From contig JBKCEW010000159.1 of NCBI GenBank assembly GCA_046304235.1, positions 1 to 29,304 on the forward strand: a DNA stretch of 29,304 nucleotides, given 5' to 3'. The DNA comes from CANHVK01 sp046304235. GTDB lineage: Bacteria; Bacteroidota; Bacteroidia; Flavobacteriales_D; Crocinitomicaceae. This document shows positions 1-7,013 of this stretch, in pieces. A program made the translations under genes and the position numbers. The notes under the pieces were generated by a model that saw nothing but the letters and a program-made list of their open reading frames with translations, did not search any database and was not told where the DNA came from. Within the stretch, counting starts at the first letter, position 1. Each line of letters begins with the position of its first letter.

Positions 1-234
1 TTTGCTTTTTAAATATTAAAAATGGAACGTGTTTAATTTAGAGCAGATACTAAAAATGAAAGGAGTATTAATGCAATGAAAAACATCGGATGTATCGAAG
101 AAGGAATACTACGTAGCAACGCCTATAATAAAAACGGAGAACGCAGGAATAGTATTGTTATGAGTATCTTAAAGGATGAATGGTTTAAAAGTGTTAAAGA
201 AAAATTAAAACAAAAATTACACGACTCTATATAA
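1..234 (+). pseudogene. 3' remnant of a GNAT (RimJ/RimL-type) N-acetyltransferase gene, two in-frame stops
   Basis: Frame 1 reads AF-stop-ILKMERV-stop-FRADTKNERSINAMKNIG and continues into EEGILRSN, GERRNSIVMSILKDEW and a lysine-rich tail ending at the TAA at 232-234. This is the C-terminal acetyl-CoA-binding half of RimJ/RimL-type GNAT acetyltransferases: the N-x-x-S-x-x-A-M-x-x-x-G motif followed by E-G-x-L-R and a S-I-L-x-x-E-W ending. TAA stops at 10-12 and 34-36 interrupt the homologous region; the second plausibly replaces a CAA glutamine codon. The 5' part lies outside the window. An ATG at 76 could start a 52-residue peptide but lacks most of the fold. A bidirectional terminator follows 30 bases later. 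The gene is most likely dead; sequencing error at both stops is the alternative. Confidence 0.75.
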
Positions 235-265
235 GTGTTTTAAAAGTAAATTTATTAACAAAAAA

Positions 266-305
266 GTTAAATTAATGGGGAGTTTTGACTACCCATTGAT
301 TTAAC
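266..305. terminator. Bidirectional intrinsic terminator
   Basis: Arms GTTAAATTAATGGG (266-279) and CCCATTGATTTAAC (292-305) pair over 14 positions with one G-T mismatch around a 12-base loop. A T-run follows on the plus strand (311-318), and an A-run before the left arm (260-265) gives a U-run on the minus strand. It lies between the GNAT remnant and the stop of the convergent cupin gene, so it can end both transcripts. Confidence 0.8.
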
Positions 306-1067
306 TTATACTTTTTTTAATCTAGCAGTTTTAAGATAATCCCCAGTAAAACTTTTACCTGTTATTCCAAAATCGGCAACCGCAAGAAAAACAAGATCTT
401 CCGTACCTAAATTGACAGATTGATGAATACACCATCTAGGAATAAGTGCAAAATCACCTGGCCCTACTTCATTTTCATAATTATCTACTATTACTTTCCC
501 CCTACCTTTTAAGAAAATAAAAACTGTTTCATGTGCATGTCGATGCATTTCATTTGCCTTACCTGGCTTTACTGTGACAATTCTTGGATCGAGAACCTCT
601 AGTTTGAATGGTAATAGATTTACATTGAATTCTATTCCTAATTCATCAACTTTATTCTCATATAGACCTGAAAGTCTGTTATCATTAAGACTTGAAACTA
701 ACTCTTTTTTATCTTGAATATCAGTCAGTGATTTCTGTAAGTTTATTTTCTCTAACAAACCTCCTATTCGATTAATTTGAATATCACCAAATATACGTCC
801 TATTAATTCATCAAGACATGCAGTCCACTCTGGGTTACCTTCAGGTTGATTTACCCAATCAATAAATTTAATAACTTCTTGTTTTTGGTCATCTGTTTGT
901 ATTCCATACATTAAAATAGCAGACAAAGTTGGTCTTAAATGACTAATATCTATGGATTCAAGTGATTCTAATCCGTTTTTTACTATAACAAGTTCCTCAA
1001 ATAAACTTTCAAATTCATCTGAAGATAGTCTTTTCCCTTTGATTGATTTTTTAAATAAATCTTTCAT
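306..1067 (-). CDS. Cupin-domain protein with a helical N-terminal extension
   Basis: 253 aa. The C-terminal part, about residues 150-235, is a cupin barrel. Motif 1 is around PG169, H175-x-H177-x-H179-E180 and G188. Motif 2 is GD-FALIP ending at H215, followed by N219. His175, His177, His215 and possibly Glu180 are the expected metal ligands. Residues 1-145 are mostly helical and match no domain I recognise. No signal peptide, so cytoplasmic. The gene starts two bases after the stop of the HDO-like gene and is its operon partner; the terminator at 266-305 ends the unit. Cupins next to oxidases are often mononuclear metal enzymes (dioxygenases, isomerases, rearrangement enzymes) or sensors; the substrate here is unknown. 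The cupin call is firm, the function is not. Confidence 0.75.
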   Translation of the reverse strand: MKDLFKKSIKGKRLSSDEFESLFEELVIVKNGLESLESIDISHLRPTLSAILMYGIQTDDQKQEVIKFIDWVNQPEGNPEWTACLDELIGRIFGDIQINRIGGLLEKINLQKSLTDIQDKKELVSSLNDNRLSGLYENKVDELGIEFNVNLLPFKLEVLDPRIVTVKPGKANEMHRHAHETVFIFLKGRGKVIVDNYENEVGPGDFALIPRWCIHQSVNLGTEDLVFLAVADFGITGKSFTGDYLKTARLKKV

Positions 1068-1069
1068 AG

Positions 1070-1807
1070 TTAAACATATTTTAGTTGAGCATCCAACTGT
1101 TTTGCTCTAACATACATATCATCCCAATATGAAGCTCTAAGATTTAAAGCTGTTAACATCCCCTTACGTAATTCATGAGCAGATTCTTGACTTTCATTGG
1201 AAAGCTCTTCAGCTATTTGCAATAAAATTAAACCATGCTCATCATCCACTTCAGTATGAAGAGGAAAAAAAACATATTGCTCTAAACTAAGATCACTATG
1301 TTTTTCAATAGCTTCAATTAAATGTCTGTATATATATTTGACAATTGATTCAGTTCCCAAACCTATAGCTCCAACTGCAGCCGCGGCTGATCCAGATTGG
1401 ATTAAACGAAGAAAAGACTCTCTCCAGATTTCAACTTCTATACCATTTTCCAAATCTCTATCAACTCCCATTGCGTCTTGAAAACGTCTAAAAAGTTTAG
1501 GGTGTGCTATCCCTTGAACCCATTCCTCTTTAATATTTAAAGTTGCAATAGCTTCTATGTCTTCATCGTGTAAATGTCCACTCTCTTCAGACAAATTATC
1601 AAGTAAATGCTCCCTATGAATAGGATTTTCTAATTTCGAAATAACTGCTGTCAAATAACGAGGAAACCAAGCGCTATATGCTCCATATTGAGCAGCAAAA
1701 TCTTTCAGGATTTCTTTATTATTCTGAAATTCACCATTCTTTAACGCAATAAGATAAGGGTGATTGATAGCACGATGATTTAAAGCTTCTTCTATAAGAT
1801 GATTCAT
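1070..1807 (-). CDS. Haem-oxygenase-like di-metal oxidase (HDO; TenA/PqqC/CADD fold)
   Basis: 245 aa, all-helical. Likely ligand positions are E74/E75 with H78/H80 (EESGHLH), E153 in GTES, and H184-x3-D188-x2-H191 (HTEVDDEH). The last motif and the 31-residue spacing from E153 resemble the ligand set of Chlamydia CADD (E81, H88, E142, H174, D178, H181), the founding structure of HDO enzymes. Known HDO enzymes use an iron or Mn/Fe pair and oxygen for N-hydroxylation, C-C cleavage or decarboxylation; CADD makes p-aminobenzoate. The substrate here cannot be read from sequence. It is the first gene of a two-gene operon with the cupin downstream (two-base gap). The ATG at 1807 follows an A/T-rich leader. 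A lone TAATTTTG -7 element lies at 1875-1882. A PqqC/TenA-like role is less likely because no pqq or thi genes are nearby. Confidence 0.72.
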   Translation of the reverse strand: MNHLIEEALNHRAINHPYLIALKNGEFQNNKEILKDFAAQYGAYSAWFPRYLTAVISKLENPIHREHLLDNLSEESGHLHDEDIEAIATLNIKEEWVQGIAHPKLFRRFQDAMGVDRDLENGIEVEIWRESFLRLIQSGSAAAAVGAIGLGTESIVKYIYRHLIEAIEKHSDLSLEQYVFFPLHTEVDDEHGLILLQIAEELSNESQESAHELRKGMLTALNLRASYWDDMYVRAKQLDAQLKYV

Positions 1808-1874
1808 ATAATAGTTGGATTTATATTATGAATAAAATTAATTCATTAAAAATAAATTACCAACTATATATTTA

Positions 1875-1882
1875 CAAAATTA
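1875..1882 (-). promoter_or_regulatory. Possible -7 element of the HDO-cupin operon
   Basis: Minus-strand TAATTTTG fits the Bacteroidetes -7 consensus TAnnTTTG and lies 67 bases upstream of the HDO start codon. No TTG is seen 19-20 bases further upstream, so support is partial. Confidence 0.4.
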
Positions 1883-1920
1883 GTAGAATCTAGTATCAGT
1901 ATTTAAACTTGTTAGAAATT

Positions 1921-1960
1921 AAAAGAGACTGTCTCAAAACTAAATTGAGCAGTCTCTTAA
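1921..1960 (-). terminator. Intrinsic terminator downstream of tRNA-Gln
   Basis: Arms AAGAGACTG (1923-1931) and CAGTCTCTT (1950-1958) are perfect complements around an 18-base loop. In minus-strand orientation the stem lies directly after the tRNA and is followed by a T-rich tract (TTTTAATTT). It separates the tRNA transcript from the HDO operon. A T-run on the plus-strand side (1961-1966) would allow activity in both directions. Confidence 0.7.
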
Positions 1961-1967
1961 TTTTTTG

Positions 1968-2040
1968 TTGGCCTACTAGGGCTCGAACCTAGACTCTTCT
2001 GAACCAAAATCAGACGTGTTGCCAGTTACACCATAGGCCA
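1968..2040 (-). tRNA. tRNA-Gln (anticodon UUG)
   Basis: Minus-strand cloverleaf. Acceptor stem TGGCCTA pairs with TAGGCCA. The D-arm contains GGTGTAACTGG. The anticodon stem TCTGA/TCAGA encloses TTTTGGT, giving anticodon TTG (Gln). The T-arm is CTAGG-TTCGAGC-CCTAG. The discriminator base is A and the 3' CCA is not encoded (next bases CAA), so CCA must be added after transcription. A near-consensus promoter lies upstream and a hairpin terminator downstream, so it is a single-tRNA transcript. Confidence 0.95.
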
Positions 2041-2051
2041 GTATCTGATTG

Positions 2052-2081
2052 CAAAATTAGTAAGTTTTTTTATTGTTGCAA
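2052..2081 (-). promoter_or_regulatory. Bacteroidetes-type promoter of tRNA-Gln
   Basis: Minus strand: TTG (2079-2081), a 19-base spacer, then TAATTTTG (2052-2059). This matches the Bacteroidetes primary sigma consensus TTG-N19-TAnnTTTG exactly and lies 11 bases before the mature tRNA 5' end. A/T tracts at 2094-2109 may act as an upstream element. Confidence 0.75.
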
Positions 2082-2082
2082 G

Positions 2083-2250
2083 AATGATTTCTATTTTTTT
2101 TAAAAAAAATCATTACATGCGAACAACTATTTATAAGTCAATATTTTAAACTATTTCGATAAATAGTTTTTGAGTTAATATTAATTTTTGATGAATTTTA
2201 CACCTTGATTTTTTAACGTTTATTAATTTGCAAATGCTTTTCAAAAGCAT
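2083..2250. repeat. Three inverted repeats upstream of the DUF2723 gene
   Basis: Within the 282-base gap between tRNA-Gln and the DUF2723 gene are AATGATTT/AAATCATT (2083-2090 and 2107-2114), AAACTATTT-cgat-AAATAGTTT (2148-2169) and ATGCTTTT-c-AAAAGCAT (2234-2250). All arms are perfect. None is clearly a terminator, because no plus-strand gene lies upstream. They could be operators or 5' UTR structures. No full-consensus plus-strand promoter was found here; TATTTTCG at 2259-2266 is one base off the -7 consensus. Confidence 0.45.
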
Positions 2251-2322
2251 AAAATCCTTATTTTCGTTGGTTTAAAAATCATAAGCTAAATGCTTATTTC
2301 AAATTCAAACAAATAATAAAGA

Positions 2323-5300
2323 ATGAATTACAAAAAAAGTAACATTGTTTTAGGTTGGATTACCTTTCTGATTGCAACCATCGTCTATTTTATTACGATT
2401 GAAGATACAGTAAGTTTGTGGGATTGTGGTGAGTACATCACTGCAGCTTATAAACTAGAGGTTGGTCACCCTCCCGGTGCTCCCCTATTTATGTTGTTAG
2501 GAAGATTGTTTTCTTTCTTCGCTTCTCCAGAAATGGTGGCTGTTTGGATCAACCGTATGTCTGCTTTATCAAGCTCTTTTACAATACTTTTTATGTTTTG
2601 GTCTATCACCATGTTGGCTAAAAAAATGGCATTAAGAGACAAGAGAACCATGTCAATGGGTGAACAAATTGCTGTTTTAGGTAGTGGATTCATTGGTGCC
2701 ATCGCTTACACTTTCACTGATTCATTTTGGTTTTCTGCTGTAGAAGGTGAAGTATATGCTATGTCTTCCTTATTTACAGCTATCATCTTTTGGGCAATTT
2801 TAAAATGGGATGAAGAAACAACTGCAATCAAACACAATGAATTAGAGACAAACTCTAGTCCTTTGAGATGGATGGTATTGATTTTGTTTTTATTTGGACT
2901 TGCTATAGGGGTCCATTTACTTGGATTACTTGTTGTTCCTGCAATAGCTTATGTTATATACTTCAATCAATCCAAAGATTTTTCATGGAAAGGTTTTTTC
3001 ATTACAGGTATCATCTCCATTTTCACGCTTGGATTTATTCAAGAAGGTATTATACCGGGAACAATTTCTTTAGCGTCGAAATTTGAAATTACTTTTGTAA
3101 ATGATATGGGAATGCCTTTCTATATCGGAAGTATGTTTTTCTTTATTTTATTGATTATAGGAGTGATTTTCCTTGTAAACTGGAGTAGAAAAAATGACAA
3201 ACCAATTTTAAATGCCGCTGCACTCGGTTTAATTGTATTCTTGATAGGTTACGGTTCATTTGCGACTATTGTAATTCGTTCAAGTGCAAATACGCCTTTG
3301 GATGAAAACGACCCTGAAAACTTAGTAACACTTCATGCCTATTTAAAACGTGAACAATATGGTAGTTGGCCTATTGCTTATGGTCCTTATTGGAATTCTA
3401 AAATGGACGATGACCAAACACATTGGGGTGATCGTTCTCGATTCTATGCAAGAAGATTTGTGGTCATGCGTGGTGATAGCGAATTAAAAGCATTCAAAAG
3501 CGAACAACATGCTAAAGATTATTTAAAGACATTAGGTGTTGGTCATGAAATTGTGGAAAAATATTTTGTGACAAACGAGAATTATAGAGAACACCAAGAA
3601 CCTACTTACTTACAAAACACCTTTTTGCCACGTATGTATTGGAGTCAAGACCAACAAAAAATTGAGGCTTACAAATCTTGGTCAGGTTATGACGAAACCG
3701 ATGGTACAGGATCAGAATTAGGAAGCGATGGTAAACGTTTGCCTACTTTCGGTGAAAACATGACCTACATGTTCCGTTACCAAGTAAATTGGATGTATTG
3801 GAGATACTTTATGTGGAACTTTGCAGGTCGTCAAAATGATATACAAGGCCATGGTGATGCAATGAGAGGAAATTGGATTTCAGGATTCAAGTCAATCGAT
3901 CAGATGCATCTTGGCGATCAAGGTGATAACATTCCAACTTACACTACAAACAACGAGTCACACAATAAATTCTTCTTATTTCCTCTAATTTTAGGAGTGA
4001 TCGGCATGATGTTTCATTTTTACAGAGCACCTAAAGATGCCTTTGTTGTTTTACTAACTTTTTTCTTTACAGGATTTGCAATTGTTTTATACTTAAATCA
4101 AAAACCATTCGAACCAAGAGAACGTGATTATGCTTATGCTGCTTCGTTTTATGCCTTTGCCATGTGGATTGGTCTTTCGGTATTTGCATTATTTGATTTA
4201 TTTAGAAATATCGAAAAAACAGCATTAAAAAGAAGTGCAATCATTACAGCTGGAATCTTGGCATTCCTTTTTATTATCGATATGAAAAGTGATTCGCTTA
4301 CCGCTTCTTTCACTTGGTTATACATTGCAGCTATCGGATTTATACTTGTTTTTGGTATGAATTTTCTTGGAAAAAAACTGAAAAATGAATCTCAAGGAGC
4401 AATACTTTCGATTTTGATTACTATTATCGCTCCATTATTATTAGCAGTACAAGGTTGGGATGATCATGATCGTAGCGACAAAACTTCTGCAAGAGACTTA
4501 GCATACAACTATTTAGAATCATGCAATAGAAATGCAATCTTGTTTACAAATGGTGATAACGATACGTTCCCATTGTGGTACTTACAAGAAGTGGAAGAAA
4601 AAAGAACCGATGTAAGAGTATGTAACTTATCACTAATGCAAACAGATTGGTACACGGAGCAAATGATGATGAAAGCTTACGAGTCTGAACCTCTACCAAT
4701 CAAATTCAGAGAAGATCAAATTTTGATGTACGCAGGTAATACTGATCAAGTATATTTCTTATCTATGTTTGATTTAATGAATGCAGGTATTGCTAAAGAA
4801 ACTTTAGAAAAATTATACAAGGAAAAAATCAAATACAACAAAACTGCGTTTACTGCTGCTTTTGAACAATTCCAAAATAATTGTAGTGTACTTGGAAATA
4901 CGATTAAAGCTAAAAATCCAACTGCACAAGGGAGAGTAGATGAAATCAAAAACTTATTGACTGCTACGGTAACTAATCCAGGATACAAAGAAGTAGATAA
5001 GTTGATGACTGCGGCTTTAGAAGTTTTAGTTGGATATTCAAATGGAATGATTGAACTTCCTCAAGGTCAAGCGGAACAGTTCCAACAGTTCTTAAAAGAT
5101 TGGGAGACTAGTTGGGATTTCTTACCAATAGAAAAAGCAATGGAATTTGTACGTGATGACAACAACCAGATTACAAATAACAACAATAAATTACGTGTAT
5201 TCCCAAGCAAAGGTTTTATTGTACCTGTAAACAAAAAGAATGTAATTGCTTCAGGAATTGTTAGTAAAGAGAAAGCTGCTGACATACCATCAGAAATTAG

Positions 5301-6390
5301 ATTTGCAATTGATAAACAAGCGATTACAAGAGAGCAAGTTATGATGTTAGATGTTATTGCGAACAATGATTGGAAACGACCTATCTATTTTTCTTCTCCT
5401 GGTGGTTCAGATGTTTCAATTGCTCTCTATACTAGCGGTTATGTTCAACAAAATGGTATGGCCTATGAATTTACTCCAGTCCAAGAACGTAATCCTATCG
5501 ATAAAGTGAAAATGTTGAATAACCTAACAAAGGTATATAACTACGGTAAAATGAACCAAAAAGGAGTGTTAAACGATTATTACACACGTCGTCATACTTC
5601 ACAATATAGAGATCAGTTTACACGTTTAGCAGATGCATATTTGTCTGAAGCAGATGAATTACAAAATAATAAATCAATTTACCCTGGACAAATTAGCATG
5701 TTAAGACAGATGGGTAAAACTAAGTCTGCTGACTCACTTCAAAAAATATTCAGTAATTCTGACAAAACTATAAAGGATAATAAAGCTTTTGCAATCAAGT
5801 TAATCAAACGCTCCTTGGAAGTGATGCCAATCGAAAGAGTTATTGATTATGGTGAACCGACACCTGGTAGAGATAACTATGATCTAGGAAATGGACTAAC
5901 TTTTGAGGCTTTTACAGATGGTACTGTTCACGACTATGTTGGTATCTTATTTAGAGCAGGTGATAAAAAAGCAGGCGAAGATTTGGCATTGAAAGTTGGT
6001 AACGAATTAGAGTCTATCTTAAACTATTTTGAAAATAGTAAACCAAAATTTGCTCTAAATAACAAATCAGATATCATTTCTGCTTTGCACAATTACATGC
6101 TTGTTGCTACATTTGTTGGTGACCCTGAAATCGGAATACCAAACGGAAAAACAACGTCTAAGATGAGATCTTACATTCAGAAATACTACAATGTTGTTTT
6201 ACCACGTATAATTAATGAATTAAAAATGACGGGAGATTTCAATCTAAAAGATATTCAGAACTTTAAAAATCATACGGATGCAGTTGCTATGAAATTTAAT
6301 TTTATTGCAAAACCAAAAAATCAAGCCCCTGCAGGTGGTCAATCCTTAACACCAGAACAAATTCAGCAGTTGATGCAAAGTCAACAGTAA
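2323..6390 (+). CDS. DUF2723 (TMEM260-like) giant membrane protein, probable GT-C glycosyltransferase
   Basis: 1355 aa. The N-terminal half (about 1-715) has roughly a dozen hydrophobic segments and the DUF2723 signature: an acidic D34-C-G-E37 near the end of TM1, then VGHPPGAP at 47-54 and LLGRLF. Near residues 594-606 is EPRERDYAYAAS, also typical of the family. The acidic pair after TM1 is where GT-C enzymes place catalytic acids. The human homologue TMEM260 is a protein O-mannosyltransferase, so transfer of sugar from a lipid donor to exported proteins is a reasonable inference. The C-terminal half (about 720-1355) is soluble, probably periplasmic, ending in a Q-rich tail. It heads an operon with the deacetylase (10-base gap) and the EI24 protein. 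Length and composition are normal for Flavobacteriia. Confidence 0.85.
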   Translation: MNYKKSNIVLGWITFLIATIVYFITIEDTVSLWDCGEYITAAYKLEVGHPPGAPLFMLLGRLFSFFASPEMVAVWINRMSALSSSFTILFMFWSITMLAKKMALRDKRTMSMGEQIAVLGSGFIGAIAYTFTDSFWFSAVEGEVYAMSSLFTAIIFWAILKWDEETTAIKHNELETNSSPLRWMVLILFLFGLAIGVHLLGLLVVPAIAYVIYFNQSKDFSWKGFFITGIISIFTLGFIQEGIIPGTISLASKFEITFVNDMGMPFYIGSMFFFILLIIGVIFLVNWSRKNDKPILNAAALGLIVFLIGYGSFATIVIRSSANTPLDENDPENLVTLHAYLKREQYGSWPIAYGPYWNSKMDDDQTHWGDRSRFYARRFVVMRGDSELKAFKSEQHAKDYLKTLGVGHEIVEKYFVTNENYREHQEPTYLQNTFLPRMYWSQDQQKIEAYKSWSGYDETDGTGSELGSDGKRLPTFGENMTYMFRYQVNWMYWRYFMWNFAGRQNDIQGHGDAMRGNWISGFKSIDQMHLGDQGDNIPTYTTNNESHNKFFLFPLILGVIGMMFHFYRAPKDAFVVLLTFFFTGFAIVLYLNQKPFEPRERDYAYAASFYAFAMWIGLSVFALFDLFRNIEKTALKRSAIITAGILAFLFIIDMKSDSLTASFTWLYIAAIGFILVFGMNFLGKKLKNESQGAILSILITIIAPLLLAVQGWDDHDRSDKTSARDLAYNYLESCNRNAILFTNGDNDTFPLWYLQEVEEKRTDVRVCNLSLMQTDWYTEQMMMKAYESEPLPIKFREDQILMYAGNTDQVYFLSMFDLMNAGIAKETLEKLYKEKIKYNKTAFTAAFEQFQNNCSVLGNTIKAKNPTAQGRVDEIKNLLTATVTNPGYKEVDKLMTAALEVLVGYSNGMIELPQGQAEQFQQFLKDWETSWDFLPIEKAMEFVRDDNNQITNNNNKLRVFPSKGFIVPVNKKNVIASGIVSKEKAADIPSEIRFAIDKQAITREQVMMLDVIANNDWKRPIYFSSPGGSDVSIALYTSGYVQQNGMAYEFTPVQERNPIDKVKMLNNLTKVYNYGKMNQKGVLNDYYTRRHTSQYRDQFTRLADAYLSEADELQNNKSIYPGQISMLRQMGKTKSADSLQKIFSNSDKTIKDNKAFAIKLIKRSLEVMPIERVIDYGEPTPGRDNYDLGNGLTFEAFTDGTVHDYVGILFRAGDKKAGEDLALKVGNELESILNYFENSKPKFALNNKSDIISALHNYMLVATFVGDPEIGIPNGKTTSKMRSYIQKYYNVVLPRIINELKMTGDFNLKDIQNFKNHTDAVAMKFNFIAKPKNQAPAGGQSLTPEQIQQLMQSQQ

Positions 6391-6400
6391 ATCAATTTCT

Positions 6401-7012
6401 GTGTTGCGTTTTTTTAAAACCCCATATCTAATAAAGAAACTTTTTTTTAGAAGGATATGGGGTTTTTCATTGGATAAAAAATCTGTTTACCTCACCTTTG
6501 ATGATGGCCCTCATCCTGATATTACAATTTGGATACTAGATTACCTCTCTAGTGAAAATATAAAAGCATCTTTTTTTTGTGTGGGCGAAAACGTTAGAAA
6601 ATATCCGGAAATTTTTACTAGAATTATAAAAGATGGACATTCAGTTGGTAACCATACCATGCACCACAACAAAGCTAATAGTTCTCAAAAAAAAGAATAT
6701 TTTGATTCGATAAATAAAGCTTCAACTTATATTGAATCTAACTTTTTTCGACCTCCTTATGGTAGACTCCCAATTATGTGGGAAAATGAACTACTTAAAA
6801 AGTATAAAATTGTAATGTGGTCTTGGCTTTCATATGACTTTGATAAAAATATATCGGTAAAAACCATTTTAAAAAAAGCAAAAAAAATAAAATCAGGAGA
6901 TATTTTAGTACTTCACGACAATCCTAAAATCAACGAAAAACAAAAAGAATTATTACCAAAATTAATTCGAGAACTTAAACACAATAATTTTACATTTGAA
7001 ACCATTTCATAA
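6401..7012 (+). CDS. Polysaccharide deacetylase (NodB homology domain, CE4)
   Basis: 203 aa. All NodB motifs are present: TFDDGP with D34/D35, H85-T-M-H-H89, RPPYG at 117-121, W-S-W-L-S-Y-D ending at D146, and LHD at 171-173. D35, H85 and H89 are the expected metal ligands, D34 the base and H172 the acid. It should remove acetyl groups from an N-acetylated glycan, probably peptidoglycan or a surface polysaccharide. The start is GTG at 6401, 10 bases after the DUF2723 stop. Residues 1-23 (TPYLIKKLF, then IWGF) match the usual N-terminus of Bacteroidetes homologues, which supports GTG over a later start. There is no clear signal peptide, only a short hydrophobic/basic N-terminus. A terminator-like hairpin overlaps codons 6-22. 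Confidence 0.88.
   Translation: MLRFFKTPYLIKKLFFRRIWGFSLDKKSVYLTFDDGPHPDITIWILDYLSSENIKASFFCVGENVRKYPEIFTRIIKDGHSVGNHTMHHNKANSSQKKEYFDSINKASTYIESNFFRPPYGRLPIMWENELLKKYKIVMWSWLSYDFDKNISVKTILKKAKKIKSGDILVLHDNPKINEKQKELLPKLIRELKHNNFTFETIS
6416..6467 (+). terminator. Terminator-like hairpin inside the deacetylase coding sequence
   Basis: Arms AAAACCCCATATC (6416-6428) and GATATGGGGTTTT (6454-6466) are perfect 13-base complements around a 25-base loop, ending in a T5 run at 6463-6467. It begins 26 bases after the DUF2723 stop codon, where an intrinsic terminator would be expected, but it encodes the K-T-P-Y-L and R-I-W-G-F segments of the deacetylase N-terminus. Confidence 0.6.
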
Positions 7013-7013
7013 A

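Noticed and set aside
76..234. Independent 52-aa gene starting at ATG 76
   Set aside because: The GNAT homology continues upstream of the ATG through two stops, so the ATG is an internal methionine of the ancestral protein.
1..2081. Genomic island integrated at tRNA-Gln
   Set aside because: No integrase, no repeat of the tRNA 3' end and no transposon ends are visible, so the accessory look of this region is not evidence of site-specific integration.
2466..5366. Long antisense and shifted open frames inside the DUF2723 gene
   Set aside because: They are shadows of a long AT-rich coding sequence; no domain or leader supports them.
6996..7013. EI24 protein starting at TTG 6996
   Set aside because: This would overlap the deacetylase. 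ATG 7014 follows the deacetylase stop by one base and gives a normal basic N-terminus.
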